Shown in pieces: positions 34,441 to 44,517 of a stretch of 64,000 bases of DNA (positions are counted from its first letter, which is position 1; every line of letters starts with the position of its first letter). Location of the stretch: NCBI GenBank assembly GCA_907163375.1, contig CAJQUW010003455.1:248001-312000 (forward strand), given 5' to 3'. This stretch comes from Prostheceraeus crozeri. Taxonomy: Eukaryota > Platyhelminthes > Polycladida > Euryleptidae. The position numbers and the translations under genes are program-made. Below the pieces are notes generated by a model that worked only from the letters and a program-made list of their open reading frames with translations, was not told the DNA's origin and searched no databases.

Positions 34441-37400
34441 TTTACGAACATCAAAGCTGTCGAGGCGAGCGGTCGGTTTTCGGAAGAGCTCCTGCTGCTG
34501 AAAACGTTTTTCGCCTCTTGCTCCGGACCCAGGCCACGTACGACCTTCTACCTGGTACCATTCGACGCGTCTCGCTGCGAGCTTTCGTTTGGTACCGGGT
34601 TTGCCTGGGTTCGGTGGGGAACGTGAGCTGTGGGAGCGGTTGACCTACTTCCACTGCTCAAGGTCACTCCTCAGCCTCCCAAACGCTGGTTCCCGGGCAT
34701 CTACGACCGCCCCACCTCGGCCACAACTCCGGGGACGGACATCACTCTTCTAGCTGCGTCGCGTACCGGGCAGGAGAGCCCCATCACCCACGAGGGCCCA
34801 GAGAACGGGGATCTAGATCCAAGGTCGCGGATCACGCCACCACAGATCCGCGATCTAGATCCCTCTCCTCCTGTCTCCCCAGCGATCCCAGGAGCCACGG
34901 TGACAGAGGATCTTCTTACAAGTCGACCCTCACGCGTCGATTGGGACCGGTCCCGAAGCCATCTGGTGCCTCCTTCTTGGGGTTGATATCCCCGGGTAAG
35001 CTCAATCCATCTCGTGACTCTGTGTGGTTGCTGCGAAAGCGTGGTGCGTGCTGCCGACGCTCCGAGTGAACTACTGGTGACGTCACACCTCGTCGGCGCA
35101 CGTGCCAGTCAAGAACAAGAGGGTGTGGCGCGACTGACATCGCTACCAGCTCAGTGGTCAGGTGGACACGACGCCTGGCAGTGCCGCCGACGGTGCTGGG
35201 GTCGAACCCCACTCGCAGCAACTGTTTTCTGTTTCTGTTTTTTGTTTTTTTCGTGTTTCCAGTACAAGAGTGTTCGAAGGAAGGCGGCGAAGGAAGGAGT
35301 ATTATTGTCTGATATTGTGTCAACATGTGTAATACGAAATTTCCATCCGATGTTTTGAAGATTTTTAGCTTCAATGCTACCAGTATTCGCGGTAAATTGC
35401 CTCAATTCAACAGTTACTTTGATATCAACAGCTCTGTTAAAGACTTTCATGCAATTTGTCTAACTGAAACTTGGCTAAATGATGGTGTGTTTGACAATGA
35501 AATATTGAATAACTCTTGTTATAACATCTACAGAAGGGATCGTACCGGTGAAGTCAGTAGTAAAAAGGATGGTGGCGGAGTAATGATAGCCATAAACAAC
35601 AGAATTCTGTGTAAACGCCGTTGTGATCTCGAAACTGACATCGAAATTATCTGGGTCGAATGCAAAGTTGCCAACAGTCGTAATCTTTTCCTTGGCACTG
35701 TATATCTTCCTCCTGATTCCAGTGTGTCGGTTCTCTCTCGCTTGGATGATTCCTTGGAGAAGGTTCGCCATTGTTCCAGACCCACGGATTCCATCATCCT
35801 CCTGGGTGACTTCAATATGCGTGACGCTGTGTGGAACTTCGATGAGTACCAAAATTGTGCTTCCTGCGTCAATTCCTTTGGCCTCTCGCATAAATCCACT
35901 TTGGTGTTGGAGGCTTTCATGAGCAATGAGCTTACTCAACACAACGTCCTTCCTACTTGCGATAATAAACCCCTGGACTTGGTACTCACAAGCAATCTGA
36001 ATACTTCAGTTCAATACGCTCCGAATCCAGTTTCTTCAACCCATCAAGCCTTGGATGTACAAGTCAAGATTCAATGTTTGTCACAAATATCGGATCCCCC
36101 TCGTGTCGCCTACAATTTCCGAAAAGCCGATTTTGACGTTATTCGTAAACTTTTTGCATGTGCTCTCTGGAGCCATATTCTTAGTGTGATCTCTCCAAAT
36201 CAAGCTCTGTCAAACTTCTACGATGTTATTTTTGCCGTTCTGACGACTTGTGTCCCGACTGTCAAAATCAGTCATTCTAAATTCCCCTATTGGTATAGTA
36301 AGGAGTTGATTGTTCTTATTAAAGAAAAAGAACGTGCGCGTATTGCTTTCATGAAGAGTGGTTCTAATAAAGATTCTGTGGAGTATAATAATTTTTCGAA
36401 GTTGCGCGCTGATGTTAAGGCTTCACAAAAATCTTGTCATTTTGATTTTGTGAGTCAAATTGGGGAAAATATAAAAAACGATCCCAAGCGATTCTGGGCC
36501 TTTGTGAAACACCAGAAATGTTCCTCTAACATTCCTAATGTAATTTACTATAAAGGTCGCGATCATTCAACTTTGAGTGACATTGCAAAAGCTTTTTGTC
36601 AGTATTTCGAGTCTGTCTTTTGTACTAGGAACGATGTTAGTGTTCCTACATGCTCTGTTATTGACGTTCCAGTTTTTCGTATGCCTCGTGTAACTCCTAA
36701 TGAGATGAAGGAAGCTATTTTATCGATTAACAAAAATACTGGTGCTGGTTATGATAGTCTACCTGCTCGTTTCTTTGTTGAATGCGCTATGGAGCTATCT
36801 ACTCCTTTAGCTGTTATTTTCAACTTATGTGTTGATCACGGTGTTTATCCAACACTGTTGAAGTATAATAATGTTATCCCTGTTTATAAAGGGAAAGGTG
36901 ACAAGTCTAATGTTGAGTCCTACAGGCCTATATCTATTCAGCCTGTACTGAGCAAAGTATTTGAAAGAATTGTTAATTCGGCTCTACGAAGTCACCTGCA
37001 TCAACTGATTACTGATCACCAGCATGGTTTTTCGCCTAAAAGGTCCACTTTAACCAATTTGTTATGCTATAAAGATTTTATTTCATCAGCTTTTGATGAT
37101 GGTTTACAAGTTCACTCAGTTTACACCGATTTTCACAAAGCGTTTGATACTGTATCTTATGATCTTTTGCTTATGAAGATGGAGAATCATTTTGGTATTA
37201 CCGGTACTGCACTCTCTTGGTTCCGTAGCTATCTCTGTGATCGCTATCAACGTGTAGCCGTAAGTGGAACTATAACGGATTGGGTTCCTGTTCGCTCTGG
37301 TGTTCCTCAGGGATCAATTTTAGGGCCGTCCTTGTTCATAATGTTTGTAAATGACCTTCCAAGCTGTTTTCAGTCGAGTGACTGTTTGATTTTTGCTGAC

Positions 37401-38381
37401 GATGTTAAGGTCTTTAAACGTGTTTCTTGTGTTCAAGATTGCTTGGAGCTTCAAAATGATTTAGATTCATTGTCATTATGGTGCCACATGTGGAATTTGA
37501 AACTCAATCTCACTAAATGCGTTTTTATGTATTTTTCTTTGAAGCGAGTTTTCAACATAACTTTTGATTACTCCTTAAACGGTGTTATTTTACAGTCTGT
37601 TACAACTGTAAAAGATCTAGGTGTTTATTTCACATCGACCTTGTCATTTGATTTACACATCTCTAAAGTTGTCAACAAATCATATCGTATGCTTGGTTTT
37701 ATCAAAAGGATCATGAAACCCATTAAAAATGTAGCTGTTTTTAAAACTCTATACAACGCTTATATACGGTCTGGTTTAGACTACTGCTCTTCTGTGTGGT
37801 CCCCCAGTACCCATTGTCACATTGATAAGCTAGAACGTGTACAGAAATGTTTCGTCAAGCACTTATGTTATTTGACTCGCAAGAAATATGAAAGTTGTAA
37901 TTATGTTCCCTTATGTGAAGTGTTTCAGTTAACCACTCTTGTTCATCGTCGCAAATTATCTGACACAGTATTATTTCATAAGATACTTCACAATCGTGTA
38001 AACTGTTCTTACCTTTTATCTTTGATTTTATTTAATTTACCGACTAGGCGGACTCGCCACACAAACGTCTTTGCTGTCAAAAAGTGTCGTCTCAAATTAC
38101 GTAATTCGGATTTCATGCCTCGTACAGTCGGTTTTGTTAATAGCTTACCTGACGTTGATTTTTTCGACAGATCACTCAGCAAATGTTCCATTTCACGTGG
38201 ATTTTTCGATATTGAATAATTTGTATAGTTTTCTTTTAATGCATTTATTCTGTATTCTGTAAAAACATTCCTGTATTATTCGACTGTTGACTGTAATTGG
38301 CATCTTTTGCTGTAGTCAGCTTGAAATATATTCATTCATTCATATTCATTACATCGTATAGATAGTTTTGCATAGTGTGAT
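34441..38381 (+). mobile_element. CR1/Jockey-group LINE, nearly full length
   Basis: A GC-rich leader of about 880 bp (34441-35324) contrasts with the AT-rich surroundings. It is followed by a single uninterrupted ORF2 (35325-38219) and a 3' tail ending in attcattcattcatattcatt. Flanking direct repeats of about 26 bp are at 34415 and 38382. The leader has a Pro-rich open frame (34630-34986) that may be a remnant or a short ORF1. The absence of breaks in ORF2 suggests a recent insertion. Confidence 0.85.
35325..38219 (+). CDS. LINE ORF2: endonuclease and reverse transcriptase, intact
   Basis: 964 residues. The APE-type endonuclease covers about residues 10-230: FNATSIRGK, LTETWLNDG (about 45-53) and LLGDFNMRD (about 158-166). 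The reverse transcriptase covers about 510-760: NVIPVYKGKGDKSNVESYRP, HGFSPKRSTLTNLLC, YTDFHKAFDTVSYDLLL, SGVPQGSILGPSLFIMFVND and the catalytic FADD at about 689. The C-terminus has the usual Cys/His-poor tail (YIRSGLDYCSSVWSP). The first Met is used because the frame opens just before it. It would nick DNA and copy its own RNA there. No stop or frameshift is visible. Confidence 0.95.
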   Translation: MCNTKFPSDVLKIFSFNATSIRGKLPQFNSYFDINSSVKDFHAICLTETWLNDGVFDNEILNNSCYNIYRRDRTGEVSSKKDGGGVMIAINNRILCKRRCDLETDIEIIWVECKVANSRNLFLGTVYLPPDSSVSVLSRLDDSLEKVRHCSRPTDSIILLGDFNMRDAVWNFDEYQNCASCVNSFGLSHKSTLVLEAFMSNELTQHNVLPTCDNKPLDLVLTSNLNTSVQYAPNPVSSTHQALDVQVKIQCLSQISDPPRVAYNFRKADFDVIRKLFACALWSHILSVISPNQALSNFYDVIFAVLTTCVPTVKISHSKFPYWYSKELIVLIKEKERARIAFMKSGSNKDSVEYNNFSKLRADVKASQKSCHFDFVSQIGENIKNDPKRFWAFVKHQKCSSNIPNVIYYKGRDHSTLSDIAKAFCQYFESVFCTRNDVSVPTCSVIDVPVFRMPRVTPNEMKEAILSINKNTGAGYDSLPARFFVECAMELSTPLAVIFNLCVDHGVYPTLLKYNNVIPVYKGKGDKSNVESYRPISIQPVLSKVFERIVNSALRSHLHQLITDHQHGFSPKRSTLTNLLCYKDFISSAFDDGLQVHSVYTDFHKAFDTVSYDLLLMKMENHFGITGTALSWFRSYLCDRYQRVAVSGTITDWVPVRSGVPQGSILGPSLFIMFVNDLPSCFQSSDCLIFADDVKVFKRVSCVQDCLELQNDLDSLSLWCHMWNLKLNLTKCVFMYFSLKRVFNITFDYSLNGVILQSVTTVKDLGVYFTSTLSFDLHISKVVNKSYRMLGFIKRIMKPIKNVAVFKTLYNAYIRSGLDYCSSVWSPSTHCHIDKLERVQKCFVKHLCYLTRKKYESCNYVPLCEVFQLTTLVHRRKLSDTVLFHKILHNRVNCSYLLSLILFNLPTRRTRHTNVFAVKKCRLKLRNSDFMPRTVGFVNSLPDVDFFDRSLSKCSISRGFFDIE

Positions 38382-38611
38382 TTGTGTAGTTAGTATATTG
38401 TATAGTTATTATATCGCATAGATAGTTTTGCATAGTTAATAATGATTGTAGACTTTAACGAAACTATCTAGATACGGTAAAAATTATTCTTTTTTTGATA
38501 AAAATAATTATATGTCCTAAACTCACTACTTATAAAATATAGTACTACATAAGAATGGTTGAAGGGTTTTAATAGCTCTGTTTTTCTATAATAAAAATAA
38601 AACGGCCTATA

Positions 38612-38842
38612 TTGCTTCATTGATCCCCATTTCGATCAGAATTTCAGTTGTAGAATCAGCTAAAACGATGATTTATTGCTATAGAAATACAAAAAATACG
38701 TTTTGTGATACTACTCATAAAGATATCGACAGATTTTTATATTTTGCCCTCATGAGTTTTCACTATCGATAAGCTTTCGAATGGTGTATCATTTATGTCT
38801 GTTGTAATTGTTTTGTTAATCGGCTATTTTAGGACCACCGTG
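38612..38842 (-). repeat. right terminal repeat of RAG1/Chapaev-like copy 2
   Basis: Inverse of the sequence at 31575-31790, plus the tip aatcggctattttaggacca ending in CCGTG at 38842. Confidence 0.9.
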
Positions 38843-39059
38843 GTCTCTGTTACGCCATATTTCTCCTTCAATTATCTCCCGCGGGCTCTTTGATTCTTAT
38901 CATCGCCGCCGTGTGGAAATGTCAACAATTGCAGCTGTTAAGCCTCAGATAAATGTGAGAAGATAATGATGCCGCCTGGGCATACACGTGTTGATGTTGA
39001 TGTTATATTTATATATTTGCCTCACAATGAGCGGTAAACGCATCACAAAAAATACATCG

Positions 39060-39277
39060 CAAAAGTCAAGATAAAAAGATACATAAATAAAGACAACTAC
39101 ACAATAATTACATGTACAACTAAAATCTGCCATAGCGTATAAAAGATTTACTAAAACGTGATATCTTGGCAAAAGGTGGCTTCAGTGTTGCACAATTCCT
39201 TAACGTAGGGGTTCTCTCACAAAAAATGGCTCTCAATGAATGGTTGGGATTTGACTCAGTCACATTAAACAGTCTTC
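39060..39277 (-). pseudogene. LINE remnant, C-terminal end (minus strand)
   Basis: The minus strand reads NVTESNPNHSLRAIFCERTP, TLRNCATL and RFSKSFIRYGRF, a common LINE ORF2 C-terminus, and then a tail with aacatcaacatcaac. It is the continuation of the remnant at 40683-41340, split by a mariner. Confidence 0.75.
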
Positions 39278-39279
39278 TA

Positions 39280-40680
39280 CCGTGTCTCAAAAGTCCCCAG
39301 AAATGGAAATCCACAACAATTCTTTCTCATGTTTGTCAATTGCATGCTTTTATCGATTGCTTTGGTATTAGTTGATTGCTATGACATATGAATTCTTACC
39401 GCGCTATATGATAATCAATCATTAGCTATACCATTAGCTGAATTTAAATCATAGCTACCTTCCTCTGCGCTACACCACAAACTGCTTCACACGTCAAGTT
39501 CATTCTTACTGCATCAACCCAGATGGATTATTCAATCACAGAAAAAGTTTATGTTACCGCGTGGATAATATCAGGAATGACACTCCACGACAGCATGAAT
39601 AAATTTGAGGCTTTATTCCCAAAGCAAGCACCTCCAAAGTCAACACTACATGACTGGAAAAAGAAATTACTCGAAACTGGCAATCTTTCAAGTGACCGAC
39701 CTCGTAGCGGCAGACCTCGGTCAGCAACCAATGATGAGAACAAGGAGAATGTGGTGACTGCACTTAGAGACGATCCAACTACGTCTATTCGGCGCTTGTC
39801 CTCTGACTTGGGAATTTCTCGACCTTCCGTTCAACGAATTTTAAAGGAAGAGAAGTTTCACCCTTATAAACCTTATTACTCGCAATTTTTGTGCGATGGA
39901 GACAGTGATCGAAGATTGGAGTTCTGTGAAAAGATGATCGTGAAGATGGAGAACGATCCGGCGTTTTTGCGAGAGCTGACTTTTTCTGACGAGGCTACCT
40001 TCAGCCTTAATGGCTCGGTGAATAAACACAATGTGCATTACCGGTGTGAAGATAATCCAAAGGTGAGGGTCTTGAATCCTGGAAGAACGGAAACACTTTG
40101 CGTCTGGGCTTCCATCAGCTTCTACGGAGTCGTGGCCTGTGACATTGATCAACGTACGATGACAGGGGGGAGATACAATGACATTCTAAAGCAGAAAATT
40201 GTGCCATATTTTAGAAGGCATCCGCAGTCGTTGTTCCAACAAGACGGTGCCAGTGTCCATTATGCCTCACAAGTGAGAGAGACTTTGAATTCAGAACTGT
40301 CTGGTCGTTGGATTGGAATCCGGGGACCGATAGAGTGGCCAGCTCGCTCTCCCGATCTGACGCCATGCGATTACTGGTTATGGAGTTACTTGCGGTCAAA
40401 AGTTTATACACCTGGTGAGATATTTCCAACGATTGGTTCTTTGAGAAATAAGATTGAAAATGAGCTTGACGCCATTCCACTTGATATGTTCAAAAGAGTT
40501 TTTCGTGATTTTATAAAACGTTGTGAAATTTGTCTTCAGCATCAAGGTGAACTGTTTGAATTATAGTGTTTGTGCGAAAACAAATAAAATAAAAGCTTTT
40601 GGATAAAATAGGCCAATTTTCAGTATATTTTTCGTAATTTGTTGTGGATTTCCATTTCCGAGGACTTTTGAGACACACGG
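39280..40680 (+). mobile_element. mariner-like (DD41D) transposon, looks complete
   Basis: Inverted ends starting ccgtgtctcaaaagtcc and about 40 bp long, flanked by TA (39278-39279 and 40681-40682). 1401 bp with one uninterrupted transposase. It interrupts a minus-strand LINE gene. Intact ends, TA target and open frame make it a candidate for recent or current activity. Confidence 0.95.
39523..40566 (+). CDS. mariner-like transposase, DD41D, intact
   Basis: 347 residues. The N-terminal half has two helix-turn-helix regions (about 5-60 and 75-115) joined by the Arg-rich linker DRPRSGRPRSA, typical of Tc1/mariner proteins. The catalytic core has FSDEATFS (Asp about 155), QQDGASVHYA (Asp about 239) and PARSPDLTPCDYWLWSYL. 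Counting to the Asp of PCD gives 41 residues between the second and third acids, so DD41D. It cuts the element out and inserts it at TA. Flanking untranslated segments are about 240 and 110 bp. No break was found. Confidence 0.95.
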   Translation: MDYSITEKVYVTAWIISGMTLHDSMNKFEALFPKQAPPKSTLHDWKKKLLETGNLSSDRPRSGRPRSATNDENKENVVTALRDDPTTSIRRLSSDLGISRPSVQRILKEEKFHPYKPYYSQFLCDGDSDRRLEFCEKMIVKMENDPAFLRELTFSDEATFSLNGSVNKHNVHYRCEDNPKVRVLNPGRTETLCVWASISFYGVVACDIDQRTMTGGRYNDILKQKIVPYFRRHPQSLFQQDGASVHYASQVRETLNSELSGRWIGIRGPIEWPARSPDLTPCDYWLWSYLRSKVYTPGEIFPTIGSLRNKIENELDAIPLDMFKRVFRDFIKRCEICLQHQGELFEL

Positions 40681-40682
40681 TA

Positions 40683-41340
40683 CAAAGTGCTTCTGTTGTG
40701 ACAGGCAATGATTCAAAATTCATTTCTTTGAAAAATTTGGCGGCGTATCATGGAAAAGATAGCTAGATAAATTACAAAAACAGGGAAGAGCATAAGTGAT
40801 AATCGAACGGATGAAAGCAACATAACATTTAAAAATTACTTCAGACGAACAACCAGCTCTTCGCAAATTACGGAGGATGAAAAGTCTTCTACGACACCTT
40901 GAGACAACATCTATGATATGTACGCACCACGAAAAGTCATCCGAAAAAGTAACATCAAGGAGCTTCAATGAGTGCACTGTAGCAATATCATCACCATTAA
41001 CAGACATGAAATCATTAAGAACTAAACAGTTTTTTAGTCACATAATTCATCAGAAAACATTTTTGATAGTTCAATGTAAGTCCAACATCCTTAGACCAAC
41101 TCTCCGGATGACACTATTCTTCCTGGAGATGGTCATCATTTTTATCTCGAAGAAAATGCAGAATCGTCACATCATCAGCGTATTTGACTATTTTTGAATT
41201 GTGGTGCAATGGACGTAAGGAATCGATGACAATAGTAAAGAGAATGCGCCCGATAACACTTCCTTGCGGGACACCACTCATAAAAAGGATTTTTTTAAAA
41301 TCTGATGATAGAAGTGTTGAGCTTCTAAAATATATCAAGT
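40683..41340 (-). pseudogene. LINE reverse-transcriptase remnant (minus strand)
   Basis: The minus strand reads FMSGVPQGSVIGRILFTIVI and KYADDVTILHFL (catalytic box), then HSLKLLDVTFSDDFSWCVHI and RRLFILRNLRRAGCSSEVIF. Frames change between these blocks. It continues, after the mariner, at 39060-39277. Confidence 0.8.
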
Positions 41341-41914
41341 AAAAGGAAAAAATAATGATACATTAATCCCGTCGTTTAACTTGATTTTCCTATCCATTTA
41401 GTAATGTAAAAGTTAGTAATCTGATTTGCAGTACGTTAATTTTTGATGTAGGGGAAGCCCAGGCAAAAAGGTTTACCCAGGCAAAAGGTTCAGTCGATTT
41501 TCTCCGAGATGAACCTCAATACTGTAGTCTATTTTGGCTGACATGGTAACCACCAATCAGAGCTCCTGTGTCATCATCCAACAAAAGGAAAGTTTCCTTA
41601 TATCAAACGTGCAGACGGTATTTTGTTAATCGACGCTTCTTTTGTATAACAGCTCGTGGTGAGTAAACTTGAATTCATCGTTAACCCAATCTAGATGCAT
41701 TTCGTCATGTTTTCAATTCTAAGAATTGTGTGGTGACGCCTTTCTATAAATAGCATTTACGTCAACTACTTATCAAACTTTTGCTCAGCTTGTCCTGTCG
41801 TGTTACTATTGGCAGAACAAAAACATCACATTGTGAATCCGTCTGCAGAATATATTAACGTAAGCGTTCCATCATTGCCATTCATTCCGACAGCTTGATA
41901 ATGCCGAAAGAGAA
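41341..41914. other. no gene; possible pogo-like tip near 41451
   Basis: taggggaagcccaggcaaaa with a second caggcaaaaggtt nearby resembles a TA-targeting terminus, but no partner was found. The rest is the flank of the hAT gene that starts at 41915. Confidence 0.35.
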
Positions 41915-42559
41915 ATGGCCATTTCCTTTAAGGCTAAGCAATACATCCGAGAATATCCAGAGGATTTTAAATTGAATCCTAAGAATGAATGATTTTGCTT
42001 TATTTGTGGTACAACAGTTTGTTGCGAACGACGTTCTACTGTAATCAAGCATTTGGAGAGTCAAAAGCACTTGAAATATAAAGGTTCAAGCTCAAGTTCT
42101 ACTCTACGACAATCATTTATTTGTCCAAGCGACAAAATAGAATTTTCAGAGCACTTGGTTGATGCATTTTTATCGGCCAATATTCCTTTACACAAACTGC
42201 GAAATGATAAAATACGCGGTTTATTCAGCCAATTGGGCCAAACAATTCCAAGTGAGACTACATGTCGATGAATCGTTCCTAGCATTCTGATAAGAAAATC
42301 AATATTATCAAAGAAGAAATATCAAAAGGTGAGAGATCTTTATGATTGTTTATGAAAGCGAAATAAACGGGACGAAATATTTTGTGGCACTTATGGGATT
42401 ACTGGCAAAACCTGAAAGAACTCACCTTGTGCATTGCACAACATTAGCATCTGTGAATTCTGAAATTGTTGTACAGCAGATATCTGATGCAGCGCCATAT
42501 ATGAAAGCTGCTGGAAATGTCTTGAAAGTTTTGTATCCCAGACTTTTCCATATTACGTG
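41915..42559 (+). pseudogene. hAT transposase (CGBP1-like zinc finger), part 1
   Basis: Starts MAISFKAKQYIREYPEDFKL and carries a BED-type zinc finger with CFIC and HLESQKH (about 42000-42075). Then HLVDAFLSANIPLHKLRNDK and, after a frameshift near 42270-42340, YFVALMGLLAKPERTHLVHC and VLKVLYPRLFHITC. A stop interrupts the zinc finger at 41990-41992. The gene is cut at 42559 by a pogo element and resumes at 47137. N-terminal sequence of this type occurs in human CGGBP1 and related hAT proteins. Confidence 0.8.
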
Positions 42560-42561
42560 TA

Positions 42562-42985
42562 GGGGAGAGGCAGGTTATTTGATACGCAAGGTTAGTTGAT
42601 ACACCTACCATTTCTCGGAACTGATGATTTGTCCAGACTTAACGATTTCCACGAATAATACATGTCTGTTACTGGTAATAACTATGTTCTTTAAAATTGC
42701 TGAGATGAGTAACTCAAAGAAAAAAATTCAAAAATATGATTTTTGAATTTTTGAGTAAAATTTTGGGAATTGCACATTTTTCACCTAGCAGTGTGCTAAA
42801 TGATTTTGGCGATCGAATTTTTGCATTAACTGATACTTCATAACATGCACTGCAAATAATCATTAATGAGAATTTGCACCATAATTCAACATTTCAGAAA
42901 TCCAAGGGTTATTGGGAACAAACGCTTGCAGGTTAGTTGATACAGTGATGGAGAGGTTAGTTGAGACGCGTATCAACTCTCCAGT
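42562..42985. promoter_or_regulatory. pogo left-end array of ggttagttgatac sites
   Basis: Copies at about 42573 (one change), 42590, 42931, 42956 (one change) and an inverted one near 42970. They are probable transposase-binding sites. Confidence 0.7.
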
Positions 42986-44517
42986 CATAAAGCTGATGAA
43001 ATAATTGTGGTATTATGGTGAATGACGCACAATTTTCCTTCGTAAGTTCTTTAGCTTATGAATATCATATCTTCGCAATTCGCACCTCTCCACAATTCTC
43101 AAAAAAGGAAAAAAGTAAGTTCCTGCTTATTCGTGTTTATCTCAGTTAACAACATTGTCATACGAGAAAAACTAACTAAGGTACATTATATATATTGATA
43201 ATATGTGCTTTATTTAAAATCTTTTTCTACATATGAAATGAATCACTGCAACCTTAGCATCATAATATTTGAATTTCACTTGCGCTTCAATTCTAGTTAG
43301 TATAAAGAGATTGGATCATAGCTTTTTATCATTTCGAATCAACAGCTTGAAGAGAAAGGTTTATCTTTCTCTGTCTTGCTTTGAGTTATAGTTTGTCGGA
43401 CAATTTAGCTAAAACGTCGGCCCATGAATGGGTATTTGTTACGTCGCGTCGGAAAGTGTCTTTAAGAATTATTCTCATGAGCTTGCCTCTGGTACTCTAC
43501 GTTTGTGCACTTGAAATAGTGGTTCCTGACAATTTATTGTGATTCTTTAGATAAAATACGCTTTTTATGGCTAGCTAGGCTCTTCTTTATCATTTTTCTT
43601 CGCGTTTTTTATTACATTCTTATTTGATTACTTCCTTACGGAAAGTAATAGTATAAAACTGTCTCCTGGTATTGCAATACTCCGTTGGACCCACAAAAAT
43701 TGCAAGCATTAACATGGTTGACTGTCGGATATCTGTGGCAATTTCAACCTTCACATTTCTTCGCTACACTTTGTGCATAGTCGGATTTCATTGTTGCGTG
43801 CTGTCTTTCATTTTGGCTGCTTGGATGATGCAGTTTGATGAAACTTCTGTTTTTTCAAAATTTTGAAAATTTTCTGACACCTGTGTATGACAGTGCTTCA
43901 ATTAAAAAGAGTTCATTTATAAATTCAAATCCTGTGAACTTGAGAGATTACATCTGTGCTGCCCGATATAGATATTGAATGTAGTTGGAAGTCATCCAGC
44001 TTTCATGATGACCTTTTCAAATGTTCATAGCTCGCGAATTCTCTTTTCATTATTTTTTGCCACTTATGTATACAACTATGTATGCATATATGCTAATAGC
44101 AAAATATACATCCAGCAACAGCGAGTAATCTTTTCAATCATTCGCACTCATGTAATGAAAGAGCAGCGTGTATTATTTTACTGAAGAAGTTGTGGTGTCT
44201 CTGATATGCATATCGTACCGAGTCACACAGTAGTTACTCTATTCTTATAAAAATATCCACTTTTTGATGCTCGATTGATGTTTGAATTGATATTATTTGA
44301 CATATTTTGCATTAGAAATTATCATATTACATACCGTAGTCCTGTTATCCTATTTCCTACTTTTTCCTACTAAGCTTCAAGCTATGATATTACTTTTTTC
44401 GCCAGTTCTTATAAGCAGTTTTGTAATGTTATGTAATGTAATGTTGATGCCTTTATAAATTTTGTGTTTATATATCAGCTAATCACAATTATCATGTTTT
44501 TTTATACTTTCAGAAAG
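42986..44517. other. pogo internal non-coding region
   Basis: 1.5 kb without a coding frame of interest. Just before the transposase start there is a good splice acceptor (tttatactttcag|aaag at 44513), so a leader intron is likely. Confidence 0.45.

Larger units (their letters stand above)
31418..38842 (+). mobile_element. RAG1/Chapaev-like transposon, copy 2, decayed, with a nested LINE
   Basis: The tips are CACGGTGGTCCTAAAATAGC at 31418 and its inverse ending at 38842. The 4-bp flanks are gcct and gtct (3 of 4 match). About 215 bp of subterminal sequence is shared in inverted orientation (31575-31790 and 38612-38825). It encloses a broken transposase (32181-34210) related to the intact one at 52007-53998 and a CR1-like LINE (about 34441-38381). 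The left end has an extra inverted copy of its own subterminal sequence, giving a large hairpin. Confidence 0.85.

Noticed and set aside
34630-34986. Pro-rich frame as a full LINE ORF1
   Set aside because: Only 118 codons, with no RNA-binding or zinc-knuckle motif, and a GC-rich leader gives open frames by chance. Kept only as a possibility in the LINE entry.
35475-35942. Long minus-strand open frames opposite the LINE ORF2
   Set aside because: They are shadows of a strongly supported plus-strand gene and carry no domain.
43672-44184. Small frames in the pogo 5' non-coding region as extra pogo genes
   Set aside because: Hydrophobic, AT-driven translations without conserved sequence. The region is better read as leader or intron.
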